Below, piece by piece: positions 34,040 through 42,483 of a stretch of DNA of 64,000 nucleotides. The translations under genes were made by a program, and so were the position numbers. Numbering within the stretch: position 1 is the first letter of the stretch; every line of letters starts with the position of its first letter. The notes beneath the pieces are model-generated. The model ran no database searches and was not told the origin of the DNA. It worked only from the letters and a program-made list of their open reading frames with translations. The stretch is from assembly GCA_023389055.1 (NCBI GenBank), contig JAEWFA010000052.1:12197-76196 (forward strand), in the 5' to 3' direction. This DNA is from Pseudomonadota bacterium. Lineage in GTDB: Bacteria; Pseudomonadota; Gammaproteobacteria; Burkholderiales; Burkholderiaceae_E.

Positions 34040-34702
34040 CGCGAACGGTCGTGCGCATCGGGCGCCGCGTCCCGGCCGTGGCGCTTTGACACGCTGTTCG
34101 ACACCACGGCCGTCGCGTTGGCGGAAGGCGTCGCCGACGTGCAAGCGGGCAGCAGCCCACCCGCGGCCACACCGCTCATCACGAGTGCGGCGGTGATCGG
34201 TACCACCGACTCGGCGTCGGCGGAGGCACTCGCCACGCCGGGCTTCCTGAGCGCCAGCGCCGACGTGAATGCCATTGCCGATGTCGCGGCCGCGACGGGT
34301 ACGGCTCGTTTCGTCGGCTCCTTCAGCGACACCGGTGAACTGAACCTGAGCTTCGACTTCAATTCGATCGGCTTCCCGTTGGGCGACGGTGGAGTTGCGG
34401 GCGCGACGCTGTTCATCACGCTCACCAGCGGCGCCAACACGCTGATCGAGGAGGTCCTCGACGTTTCCGGGTTGCGGGAGTTCTCGCTGGTCCTCCCGAA
34501 GGGCACGACCAGCACCCTCGAGCTGGTCCTCACAAGCGAGGCGAGCGGGTCCTCCGGCTCAGCGCCGAGCGGCGGCTTCAACGTGGCGCTGGTGGATTTC
34601 ACAGGAGCGGTGGCGGCGGTGCCGCTCCCGTCGACGCTCCTGCTGCTGGCGATCGGGCTTGCGGCGGCCGGCCTCCTGATAAGGCATCGCGCACGCGTGT
34701 AG
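34040..34702 (+). pseudogene. 5'-truncated exported protein with PEP-CTERM-like C-terminal anchor
   Basis: An open frame of about 220 codons bounded upstream by TAG at 34037, with no ATG or GTG; the only possible start is TTG at 34118 without a ribosome site. The protein begins inside a beta-rich secreted domain and has no signal peptide, although it ends in a sorting tail: VPLPSTLL, a hydrophobic helix and a basic end IRHRARV. That is the layout of PEP-CTERM proteins, in which VPEP or a variant precedes a helix and arginines and is processed by an exosortase. The missing 5' end lies against tRNA-Cys, suggesting truncation during a rearrangement at the tRNA. Its base composition resembles its neighbours. 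It could be an intact gene read from TTG, but lacking a signal sequence makes this unlikely. Confidence 0.65.
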
Positions 34703-34758
34703 CCAGCCCGCGGAGCGTTCCCGCTCCTGCTGCGGCCCCATGCCTTGAAATCCGGGGC

Positions 34759-34789
34759 TTGACCTTGACATCATGTGAAGGTGGACGAT
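34759..34789 (+). promoter_or_regulatory. CueR-type promoter/operator of copA
   Basis: TTGACC (-35, 34759-34764) overlaps the dyad ACCTT-N11-AAGGT (34762-34782). The -10 hexamer GACGAT (34784-34789) follows a 19-bp spacer. The over-long spacer and a palindrome placed between the boxes are hallmarks of MerR-family metalloregulator promoters, and CCTT-N-AAGG is the CueR form. The cueR gene is in the same operon, so copper-dependent self-control is expected. Confidence 0.85.
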
Positions 34790-34819
34790 GCATTCGATGG
34801 CATCGTTCCGGAGCTTTGG

Positions 34820-37324
34820 ATGACCACCGCACCCCTGTCCACTACTGCCGCCGTCGGCGGACCCGTTCGGCTGCAGGTCAAGGGAATGACCTGCGCCTCG
34901 TGCGTCGGGCGCGTCGAGCGCGCGTTGCGCAAGCTGCCCGGCGTGGAAGAGGCGAACGTCAATCTCGCTACCGAAACGGCCAGCGTCCGCGCGCAGGCGT
35001 CGGTCATTCCCGCCGAACTCGCCCAAGCGATCGAGAAGGCCGGGTACGAAGTCGCGCGCGAGACCTTCGACATCTCGATCGCCGGAATGACCTGCGCGTC
35101 GTGTGTCGGCCGCGTGGAAAAGGCGCTGGCGAAGGTGCCGGGTGTCGCGCGCGTCTCCGTCAATCTCGCCACCGAGCGTGCGACCGTCGAGACCTTCGGC
35201 GCTACGCCGCTGCACGCGCTGCACGAGGCGATCGAACGAGCCGGTTACGAAGTTGCACCATCGTCCGAAACGGGCGCCCAGGCGCCGGCGGCGGCGAACG
35301 CATCGATGCTGCCCGGCTGGTGGCCCGTTGCGCTCGCGGCGATCCTCACGCTTCCGCTGGTCGCGCCGATGCTCGGTTCGCCGCTCGGGCGCGACTGGAT
35401 GTTGCCCGCGTGGGCGCAGTTGCTCCTCGCAACGCCGGTGCAGTTCTGGCTCGGGGCGCGCTTCTACCGGGCGGGCTGGAAGGCGTTGCGCGCAGGCACC
35501 GGCAACATGGACCTGCTCGTGGCGCTCGGCACGTCCGCGGCCTACGGGCTGTCGGTGTACCTGATGGCCACCGATCACGGGCACGGCATCCCGCACCTGT
35601 ACTTCGAGGCGTCGGCCGCGGTGATCACGCTCGTGCTGCTGGGCAAGTGGCTCGAGGCGCGCGCCAAGCGCCATACGGCGGATGCGATCCGCGCGCTCAA
35701 CGCGCTCCGCCCCGAGACCGCCCGTGTGCGCCGCAACGGGGTCGACACCGAGCTGCCAGCGGCGAATGTGCGCATCGGCGACCTGGTTGTCGTCCGCCCG
35801 GGCGAGCGCATCGCCGTAGACGGCGAAGTCGTCGAGGGACGCAGCCATGCCGACGAGGCGCTGATCACCGGCGAGAGCCTGCCGGTAGCCAAGGCGGCCG
35901 GCGATCGCGTCACCGGCGGGTCGATCAACGTCGAAGGGCTGCTCGTCGTGCGAACCATCGCGACGGGCAGCGAATCGAGGCTCGCACGCATCATCCGGAT
36001 GGTCGAGGGCGCACAGGCCGCCAAGGCGCCGATCCAGCGGCTCGTCGATCGCGTCAGCGCCGTGTTCGTGCCGGTGGTGCTCGCCGTCGCACTCGTTACG
36101 CTCGCGGCATGGGGGCTGGCGACCGGCGACTGGGAGCGCGCGCTGCTGAATGCCGTCGCCGTGCTCGTCATCGCCTGCCCGTGTGCGCTGGGCCTGGCGA
36201 CACCGACGGCGATCATGGCCGGCACCGGCGTCGCCGCCCGGCACGGCATCCTCATCAAGGACGCCGAGGCGCTCGAAGTGGCGCACTCGGTGACCACCGT
36301 CGCCTTTGACAAGACGGGAACACTGACGATCGGACAACCGCGCCTTGCGGCCGTGCTCGCCGCCGACGATGGCAGCGAAGCCGACGTGCTGCGGCTCGCC
36401 GCAGCGCTGCAACGCGGCAGCGAACACCCTCTCGCGAAAGCCGTGCTCGACGCGGCACAGGCGCGCGGGATCGCTGCGGCCCTTGCACAGGAGGTGCGCG
36501 CGCTCGCGGGCCGCGGCATACGAGGGTCGATCAACGGGGAAACGCTGCATCTGGGCAGCTCTCGGCTGCTCGAAGAGCTCGGCGTGTCGGCCGGCACCCT
36601 CGCGGCGCACGCTGCCCGTCTGCAGTCCGAAGGTCGCACGGTTTCCTGGCTGACGACGGGAGCCGACGGGGCACACGAGCTGCGCGGCCTGCTCGCCTTC
36701 GGCGACACCATCAAGCCCGAAGCCGCCGAAGCGATTGCTGCGCTTCACACGCGCGGCGTCCGCACGGTGCTCGTGACCGGCGACAACCGCGGCAGCGCGC
36801 GGGCGGTGGCCGCGGAACTCGGCATCGACGAGGTGCGCGCCGAGGTGCTGCCCGAGACGAAGGCAGCGATCGTCGGCGAGCTCAAGCGCGACGGCGCCAT
36901 CGTCGCGATGGTGGGGGACGGAATCAACGACGCCCCCGCCCTCGCAGCGGCAAGCGTCGGCATTGCAATGTCCACCGGAACCGACGTCGCGATGGAGGCG
37001 GCAGGCATCACGCTGATGCGCGGAGACCCGCGGCTCGTCGCCGATGCCATCGACGTGTCGCGCCGCACCTACGCGAAGATCCGGCAGAACCTGTTCTGGG
37101 CCTTCTTCTACAACGCGGTCGGCATGCCGCTGGCCGCGCTCGGCTTCCTGAACCCGGTCATCGCGGGCGCCGCGATGGCGTTCTCCAGTGTGAGCGTCGT
37201 GAGCAACGCGCTGTTGCTTCGCGGCTGGCGGCCGACGACCGAGAGCGCCGATTCGGCAGCCGGAAACCGCTGGCGAACTGCCCGCTCGTCGGCCGCGCTG
37301 CGCGCCGCAGCTTCGGCGGAATGA
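34820..37324 (+). CDS. copA: copper-exporting P1B-type ATPase
   Basis: An 834-residue ATPase that pumps Cu(I) from the cytoplasm. Two N-terminal HMA metal-binding domains each carry GMTCASC (C25/C28 and C92/C95). Eight hydrophobic segments follow, with the transmembrane Cu ligand motif CPCALGLATPTA. The actuator loop has TGESLPV, the phosphorylation site is D497 in DKTGTLT, the HP motif is SEHPLAKAV and the hinge is GDGINDAPAL. The ATG at 34820 is preceded by GGAG with good spacing and by the CueR promoter; an in-frame GTG at 34775 falls at the -10 region and is unlikely. The stop overlaps the cueR start (ATGA). Confidence 0.96.
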   Translation: MTTAPLSTTAAVGGPVRLQVKGMTCASCVGRVERALRKLPGVEEANVNLATETASVRAQASVIPAELAQAIEKAGYEVARETFDISIAGMTCASCVGRVEKALAKVPGVARVSVNLATERATVETFGATPLHALHEAIERAGYEVAPSSETGAQAPAAANASMLPGWWPVALAAILTLPLVAPMLGSPLGRDWMLPAWAQLLLATPVQFWLGARFYRAGWKALRAGTGNMDLLVALGTSAAYGLSVYLMATDHGHGIPHLYFEASAAVITLVLLGKWLEARAKRHTADAIRALNALRPETARVRRNGVDTELPAANVRIGDLVVVRPGERIAVDGEVVEGRSHADEALITGESLPVAKAAGDRVTGGSINVEGLLVVRTIATGSESRLARIIRMVEGAQAAKAPIQRLVDRVSAVFVPVVLAVALVTLAAWGLATGDWERALLNAVAVLVIACPCALGLATPTAIMAGTGVAARHGILIKDAEALEVAHSVTTVAFDKTGTLTIGQPRLAAVLAADDGSEADVLRLAAALQRGSEHPLAKAVLDAAQARGIAAALAQEVRALAGRGIRGSINGETLHLGSSRLLEELGVSAGTLAAHAARLQSEGRTVSWLTTGADGAHELRGLLAFGDTIKPEAAEAIAALHTRGVRTVLVTGDNRGSARAVAAELGIDEVRAEVLPETKAAIVGELKRDGAIVAMVGDGINDAPALAAASVGIAMSTGTDVAMEAAGITLMRGDPRLVADAIDVSRRTYAKIRQNLFWAFFYNAVGMPLAALGFLNPVIAGAAMAFSSVSVVSNALLLRGWRPTTESADSAAGNRWRTARSSAALRAAASAE

Positions 37325-37764
37325 ACGCAATGCACGGCCAGGCGATGAACATCGGCGAGGCGTCGCGCGCCTCCGGTGTCTCGGCGAAGATGATCCGGCA
37401 CTACGAATCGCTCGGCCTGATTCCGCCGGCCGAGCGAAGCGATGCCGGTTATCGCAGGTACGCGGCGAACGACGTGCACCTGCTCACGTTCATCGCCCGC
37501 GCCCGCGACCTCGGCTTCTCGATCGCCGAGATCACGCAGCTCGTCGGCCTTTGGCAGGATCGCGGGCGATCGAGCGCCAAAGTGAAGGCGCTGGCGCTCG
37601 AACACATGCAACGGCTCGACCGCAAGGTGCGCGAGTTGCTCGAGATGAAGGCGACGCTCGGCGAACTCGTGAAGTCGTGCCACGGCGACGAACGTCCGGA
37701 GTGCCCGATTCTCGACTCCCTCGCGACGAACGACTCGACGCGTGCGGCGGGTGGCACTGGATGA
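37321..37764 (+). CDS. cueR: copper-responsive MerR-family regulator CueR
   Basis: A 147-residue CueR. The winged helix at the N-terminus has ASRASGVSAKMIRHYESLGLI and the dimerisation helix spans about 85-115. The metal loop CHGDERPECPI provides C120 and C128, the C-x7-C spacing that gives Cu(I), Ag(I) and Au(I) selectivity. If translation starts instead at the internal ATG (37345), these become C112 and C120, the E. coli numbering. The ATGA overlap with copA supports 37321. Having activator and target in one operon with an operator upstream gives positive autoregulation (inference). Confidence 0.94.
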   Translation: MNAMHGQAMNIGEASRASGVSAKMIRHYESLGLIPPAERSDAGYRRYAANDVHLLTFIARARDLGFSIAEITQLVGLWQDRGRSSAKVKALALEHMQRLDRKVRELLEMKATLGELVKSCHGDERPECPILDSLATNDSTRAAGGTG

Positions 37765-37815
37765 CGAGCGTAGCGCAGCTACCGGTCGCGCTCGCCGTTC
37801 CGATCGAAGGACAGA

Positions 37816-38379
37816 TCAGCCCGAATCGCGCAGGTACGGCCAGGCCCGGCGCAGGTAGTAGGTCATCGACCAGACGGTGAGGATCGCAGCGGCGTAGATC
37901 AACCACGTGCCGACGGCGTGCGTGTCGAGCACGCCGAACAGCGGCCGGGCGTAGAGCAGCATCGGGATCGCGACCAGTTGCGCGATCGTCTTGAACTTGC
38001 CGATCGAATGCACCGCCACGCTCGTGCGTGCGCCGATCTGCGCCATCCATTCGCGCAGCGCCGAGATCGTCAGTTCGCGACCGACGATGATCGCCGCCAC
38101 GATCGCGTCGACCCTTCCGAGCGCGACCAGCATCACGAGCGCGACGCAGACGATCAGCTTGTCGGCGACCGGATCGAGGAACGCGCCGAAGGCGGAGGTC
38201 TGGCCCCAGCGACGCGCCAGCCACCCGTCGAGCCAGTCGGTGATCGCCGCGGCCACGAACAGGACGGTGGCGATGACGTTCTGCGCGTGCACGCTCACCG
38301 GCAGGTAGAACGCGGCGACCAGCAGCGGAATCGCCAGCACGCGGGTCCAGGTGAGCAACGTCGGGAGGTTCAGAACCAT
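37816..38379 (-). CDS. pgsA: CDP-diacylglycerol-glycerol-3-phosphate 3-phosphatidyltransferase
   Basis: Makes phosphatidylglycerophosphate, the precursor of phosphatidylglycerol and cardiolipin. The 187-residue membrane protein has the CDP-alcohol phosphotransferase signature D-x2-DG-x2-AR-x8-G-x3-D-x3-D, seen as DWLDGWLARRWGQ followed by GAFLDPVADK. About five membrane helices are visible. The start MVLNLPTLLTWTR matches the family; an ATG at 38424 that overlaps the uvrC stop (TGATG) would add 15 residues and could serve for coupling. It is the last gene of the long leftward block. Confidence 0.95.
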   Translation of the reverse strand: MVLNLPTLLTWTRVLAIPLLVAAFYLPVSVHAQNVIATVLFVAAAITDWLDGWLARRWGQTSAFGAFLDPVADKLIVCVALVMLVALGRVDAIVAAIIVGRELTISALREWMAQIGARTSVAVHSIGKFKTIAQLVAIPMLLYARPLFGVLDTHAVGTWLIYAAAILTVWSMTYYLRRAWPYLRDSG

Positions 38380-38423
38380 GCGGGGATCGCGAGTACGTGC
38401 GTGGAGGGCCGGCTCATACGCCA

Positions 38424-40301
38424 TCAGTGCAGCCGGCGATAGATCTCCTCCGCGAGCGTACGCGAAACGCCTTGCACCGTGGCGAGGTCATCGACGCTCG
38501 CCGCCATGATGCCACGCAGTCCTCCGAAGCGCGCGAGCAGCCGCTGGCGTCGGCGCGGTCCGATACCGTCGATCTCCTCCAGGCGCGACGTGTGCCGAGT
38601 CTTGTCGCGCCGCGCGCGCATCCCGGTGATGGCGAAACGATGCGCCTCGTCGCGAATCTGCGCGATCAGCATCAGCGCCGCCGAATGCGAGCCGGGCACG
38701 ATCGGCGCGCGTCCGTCGGCGAAGACGAGCGTCTCCAGGCCCACCTTGCGCCCCTCGCCCTTCGCCACGCCGACGATCGTCGAGATGTCGAGTCCGAGGT
38801 CGGCGAACACCTGGCGCGCGATCTCCACCTGCCCGGCGCCGCCATCGACCAGCACGACGTCCGGCAATGGCGCTTCGGCGTAGCGTCGCTCGAGCACCTG
38901 GCGCAGCGCCGCGTAGTCGTCGCCGCCTTCGATGTCGCGGATGTTGAATCGCCGGTACTGCGAACGCTGCATCGCGTGGTGCTGGAAGACGACGCACGAG
39001 GCCTGCGTCGCCTCGCCCATCGTGTGGCTTACGTCGAAGCATTCGACGCGAAGCGCATCGAGGTCGCTGTCGTCCAGACCGAGCAGTTGCGCGAGCGCGC
39101 GCGTGCGCGCCTGCTGCGACCCCTCCTCGGCGAGCACGCGGGCGAGCGATACCTCGGCGTTCTGTCGCGCGAGATCGAGCCATTCGCGGCGTACGCCCTG
39201 CGGCTGGCGGATCCACTGCACGGCGTGCCCGGCCTGCTGTTGCAGCCACTCGAGCAGCGCGGCATCGGGAGCGACGCCGTCGACGACGAGCACCGGGGGC
39301 ACCGGCACGCCGTCGTAGTGTTGCGCGACGAAGGCTTCGAGCACGTCGGCGGCCGACTCCGCATCGCCGGCTTCCGCCGCGTGCATCGGGAACACCGGCT
39401 TGTCGCCCAGGTGGCGCCCGCCGCGCACCATCGCGAGGTTCACGCAGATGCGTCCGCCGCGCATCGCCACCGCGATGATGTCGGCGTCGGCGTCGGGCAT
39501 CGTTTCCATCGACTGGCGGCTGAGCACTTTCGACAGCGCCGCCATTCGGTCGCGCAGCACGGCGGCGGCCTCGAAGCGCAGCGCCGCGGCCTCGGCGTGC
39601 ATGCGCTGCTCGAGCTCGGCGAGCACCTGCCCGTGCTCGCCCTGCAGGAAACGCACCGCCGCGTCGACGTCGCGCGCATAGGCTTCGCGGTCGATCTTTC
39701 CGACGCAGGGCGCGCTGCAACGCCCGATCTGGTGCAGCAGGCACGGCCGCGTGCGGTTGGCGAAGACGCTGTCCTCGCAGGTGCGCAGGCGAAACACCTT
39801 CTGCAGCACCTGGATCGCCTCGCGCACCGCCTTCGCATTCGGGAACGGCCCGAAATAGCGGTTGTTCCTGTCGACGGCGCCGCGGTAGTAGACCAGGCGC
39901 GGGAACTCGTGCCCGGTGATCTTCAGGTACGGATACGACTTGTCGTCGCGGAACAGGATGTTGTAGCGCGGCGCCGCCGTCTTGATCAGGTTGTTCTCGA
40001 GCAGCAGCGCCTCGGCCTCCGAGCGCGTCACCGTCGTCTCGATGCGCTCGATGCGCTCGATCATGTGCGCGATGCGCGGACTCGGCTGCCCCTTGTTGAA
40101 GTACGACGAGACGCGCTTCTTCAGGTCGCGCGCCTTGCCGACGTAGAGCAGCGCGTCGTTCGCACCGATCATCCGGTACACGCCCGGCCGGTTGGGCAAC
40201 TGCAGCAGGTACGCGCGCAGATCGAAAGCCGAGGCCTCGACCTGCGGGGTCGAAAGCTCCGCGTGCTGGGGATCGGCGGGAACGGGGTCCTCCTGTTGCA
40301 C
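38424..40301 (-). CDS. uvrC: excinuclease ABC subunit C
   Basis: The nuclease that makes both cuts in nucleotide excision repair. The 625-residue protein has the GIY-YIG domain (GVYRMIGANDALLYVGKARDLKKRV, near 30-55), a Cys-rich UvrB-adjacent segment, the UVR motif (about 205-240), the RNase H-like C-terminal nuclease core (VECFDVSHTMGE, VDGGAGQ) and tandem helix-hairpin-helix motifs at the end (EIDGIGPRRRQRLL). There is no ATG before the GIY-YIG domain, so the GTG at 40301 is chosen; no clear ribosome site precedes it, but it lies 17 bp after the nagZ stop. An ATG-only model would remove the catalytic N-terminus. Confidence 0.93.
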   Translation of the reverse strand: MQQEDPVPADPQHAELSTPQVEASAFDLRAYLLQLPNRPGVYRMIGANDALLYVGKARDLKKRVSSYFNKGQPSPRIAHMIERIERIETTVTRSEAEALLLENNLIKTAAPRYNILFRDDKSYPYLKITGHEFPRLVYYRGAVDRNNRYFGPFPNAKAVREAIQVLQKVFRLRTCEDSVFANRTRPCLLHQIGRCSAPCVGKIDREAYARDVDAAVRFLQGEHGQVLAELEQRMHAEAAALRFEAAAVLRDRMAALSKVLSRQSMETMPDADADIIAVAMRGGRICVNLAMVRGGRHLGDKPVFPMHAAEAGDAESAADVLEAFVAQHYDGVPVPPVLVVDGVAPDAALLEWLQQQAGHAVQWIRQPQGVRREWLDLARQNAEVSLARVLAEEGSQQARTRALAQLLGLDDSDLDALRVECFDVSHTMGEATQASCVVFQHHAMQRSQYRRFNIRDIEGGDDYAALRQVLERRYAEAPLPDVVLVDGGAGQVEIARQVFADLGLDISTIVGVAKGEGRKVGLETLVFADGRAPIVPGSHSAALMLIAQIRDEAHRFAITGMRARRDKTRHTSRLEEIDGIGPRRRQRLLARFGGLRGIMAASVDDLATVQGVSRTLAEEIYRRLH

Positions 40302-40318
40302 GGCGCTCGGTGGGAATC

Positions 40319-41302
40319 TCAGGATCGGAACAGCGCCGCCAGCCGCTGCTGGAATGCGTCCGGCGGACTCCACCGCAGCCGCCCAAGCAGCTCGTCGGCC
40401 AGGTCGGGCCGGTTGCACACGAGCACCATGTCGCAGCCGGCCGAAAGCGCGGCTTCGGCGCGGGCGACGATGTCGCCGGCCACCGTGGCGCCTTCCATCG
40501 TCAGGTCGTCGCTGAAGATCAGCCCGCGAAAGCCGAGGCGTTCGCGCAGGATCGTGCGCAGCCAGCGCGGCGAAAAGCCCGCCGGTTGCAGGTCTACCGC
40601 GGGATACACGACGTGCGCCGGCATCACCGACAGCAGCGTTTCGCCGAGCCACTCGTACGGGGCGGCGTCCTCGGCGAGCAATTCGTCGAGCGCGCGTTCG
40701 TCGACCGGCAACGCCACGTGCGAATCGGCGTCGGCGAAACCGTGGCCGGGAAAGTGCTTGCCGCAGTTCGCCATGCCGGCGAGCAGCAGGCCGTGCGACA
40801 GGCTGCGCGCGAGCGCGGCGACGGCGGCGGCGTCCGAATGGAAGGCCCGGTCGCCGATCACCGCCGAGCGGCCCCAGTCGAGATCGAGCACCGGCGTGAA
40901 GCTGAGATCGACGCCGAGCGCTCGCAACTCGGCGCCGATCGTGCGCCCGATCTCGGTCGCCCGGCGGCACGCAGCCTGCGGATTCTCGTCCCACAACCTG
41001 CCGAGCTCGCGCATCGGCGGCAACTCGGTGAAGCCCTTTCGAAAGCGCTGCACGCGCCCGCCTTCGTGGTCGACGCAAACGAGCAGCGGCGGCGTGCGCA
41101 GTGCGTGAATCTCGGCGCACAGGCGCTCGAGTTGCGCCTTCGATTCGAAATTGCGCGCGAAGAGGATCACGCCGCCGACCAGCGGGTGCAGCAGCCGCCG
41201 GCGCTCCTGCTCGTCGAGCGCGCAGCCCGCGACGTCGACGACGACCGGCCCGCGTGCCAGGCTTGCCCGCTGCACCGGTCGAAGCTGCGACGTCGTACTC
41301 AT
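40319..41302 (-). CDS. nagZ: beta-N-acetylhexosaminidase (NagZ)
   Basis: Cytoplasmic glycosidase of family GH3 that removes N-acetylglucosamine from recycled muropeptides. The 327-residue length is standard. Family signature KHFPGHGFADADSH supplies the general acid loop, and FSDDLTMEGATVAG holds the nucleophilic aspartate. CVDHEGGRVQR binds the sugar. The start overlaps the acpS stop by 4 bp (ATGA). Located in the same leftward run as pdxJ-acpS, as in many proteobacteria. Confidence 0.96.
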   Translation of the reverse strand: MSTTSQLRPVQRASLARGPVVVDVAGCALDEQERRRLLHPLVGGVILFARNFESKAQLERLCAEIHALRTPPLLVCVDHEGGRVQRFRKGFTELPPMRELGRLWDENPQAACRRATEIGRTIGAELRALGVDLSFTPVLDLDWGRSAVIGDRAFHSDAAAVAALARSLSHGLLLAGMANCGKHFPGHGFADADSHVALPVDERALDELLAEDAAPYEWLGETLLSVMPAHVVYPAVDLQPAGFSPRWLRTILRERLGFRGLIFSDDLTMEGATVAGDIVARAEAALSAGCDMVLVCNRPDLADELLGRLRWSPPDAFQQRLAALFRS

Positions 41303-41709
41303 CGGTGTTCCCTGCGTTCGACGATCACGAAGGCGAGCGCGCTGTCGATCTCGTCGGACAGCGACACGTGCGCAACCAGTCCGTTGTCCTCGAGGTGGCG
41401 CCCGAGCGCCTTGCGCGCAATCGTCATCGGGCGGCCGCGCGCGTCGTTCAGTATCTGCAGCGAGTGCAGCGTCATCGGTGCATGCAGGCCGACGCCGAGC
41501 GCCTTGCCGAAAGCCTCCTTCGCAGCGAAACGCTTGGCCAGGTAGCGCGCGGCGTAGCCGCTGCCGTGTGCGCCCCTTGCGCGGCGCCGCCGATACTCGG
41601 CAAGCTCGTCGTCGCCGAGCACGCGGCGCGCGAAGCGCTCGCCCCAGCGCTCGAGCAACGCCTCGACGCGCTCCACCCGCACGATGTCCGTGCCCACGCC
41701 GTAAATCAT
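41299..41709 (-). CDS. acpS: holo-[acyl carrier protein] synthase
   Basis: Transfers the phosphopantetheine arm from CoA to AcpP. 136 residues. The Mg-binding GTDIVRVERVE (D8) and RFAAKEAFGKALG (E65) motifs are intact. The start overlaps pdxJ (ATGA at 41706-41709). A slightly long arginine-rich loop (RRRRARGAHGSG) lies between them. Works on the AcpP encoded about 10 kb upstream in the same orientation. Confidence 0.95.
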   Translation of the reverse strand: MIYGVGTDIVRVERVEALLERWGERFARRVLGDDELAEYRRRRARGAHGSGYAARYLAKRFAAKEAFGKALGVGLHAPMTLHSLQILNDARGRPMTIARKALGRHLEDNGLVAHVSLSDEIDSALAFVIVERREHR

Positions 41710-42464
41710 CGCGAGAAGCCTCCGGCCGCTTCACGGATCAGCCGCTTCATCTCGCGCACCGCCTCGCGCATTCCGACGAAGAGCGCCCGCGAGACGATCG
41801 CGTGCCCGATATGCAGCTCGCGCACGCCGTCGAGCGCGGCGACGGGCTGTACGTTGAAGTAGTTCAACGCGTGCCCGGCGTTGAAGCGCATGCCATGCGC
41901 GCGGATCGCCGCGCCCGCGCTGGCGATGCGCGCCAGTTCGGCGACCACCGGAGCGCCTTCGGCATCGCGCCCCTGCGAATGGAAGGCATGCGCATACGGG
42001 CCGGTGTGCACCTCGCAGACGCGCGCGCCGATCGACGCAGCCGCGTCGACCTGGCGCTGATCGGCGTCGATGAAGACGCTCGTGACGATTCCGCCCTCGC
42101 CGAGCGCGGCAACGAAGTCGCGCAGCCGGTCGGTCTGCGCGGCGATGTCCAGGCCTCCTTCGGTCGTGACCTCCTGGCGACCTTCGGGCACCAGCATCGC
42201 CATCTCGGGCCGCAGCTCCAGCGCGATGCGCAGCATCTCGTCGGTGGGCGCCATCTCGAGGTTCAGCTTGATGTGCGTGAGCTCGCGCAGGCGCCGCACG
42301 TCCTCGTCGTGCATGTGGCGACGATCCTCGCGCAGGTGCACGGTGATGCCGTCGGCGCCGCCCAGGTGCGCTTCGACCGCGGCCCACACGGGATCCGGCT
42401 CGTAGGTGCGCCGCGCCTGGCGCACGGTGGCCACGTGGTCGATGTTGACGCCGAGCTCGATCAT
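41706..42464 (-). CDS. pdxJ: pyridoxine 5'-phosphate synthase
   Basis: Condenses 3-amino-2-oxopropyl phosphate with 1-deoxyxylulose 5-phosphate to make pyridoxine 5'-phosphate. A 252-residue TIM barrel with family motifs ELGVNIDHVATVRQARRT, GITVHLREDRRHM, KLNLEMAPTDEM and ELHIGHAIVSRALF. All conserved catalytic histidines (H10, H46, H51 region) are visible. Start overlaps nothing upstream: recO ends 19 bp earlier. Confidence 0.97.
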   Translation of the reverse strand: MIELGVNIDHVATVRQARRTYEPDPVWAAVEAHLGGADGITVHLREDRRHMHDEDVRRLRELTHIKLNLEMAPTDEMLRIALELRPEMAMLVPEGRQEVTTEGGLDIAAQTDRLRDFVAALGEGGIVTSVFIDADQRQVDAAASIGARVCEVHTGPYAHAFHSQGRDAEGAPVVAELARIASAGAAIRAHGMRFNAGHALNYFNVQPVAALDGVRELHIGHAIVSRALFVGMREAVREMKRLIREAAGGFSR

Positions 42465-42483
42465 GTCGAGGCAATCTCCGGGT

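Noticed and set aside
34775..34820. Earlier GTG start for copA.
   Set aside because: It falls within the -10 region of the CueR promoter, while the ATG at 34820 has a GGAG ribosome site.
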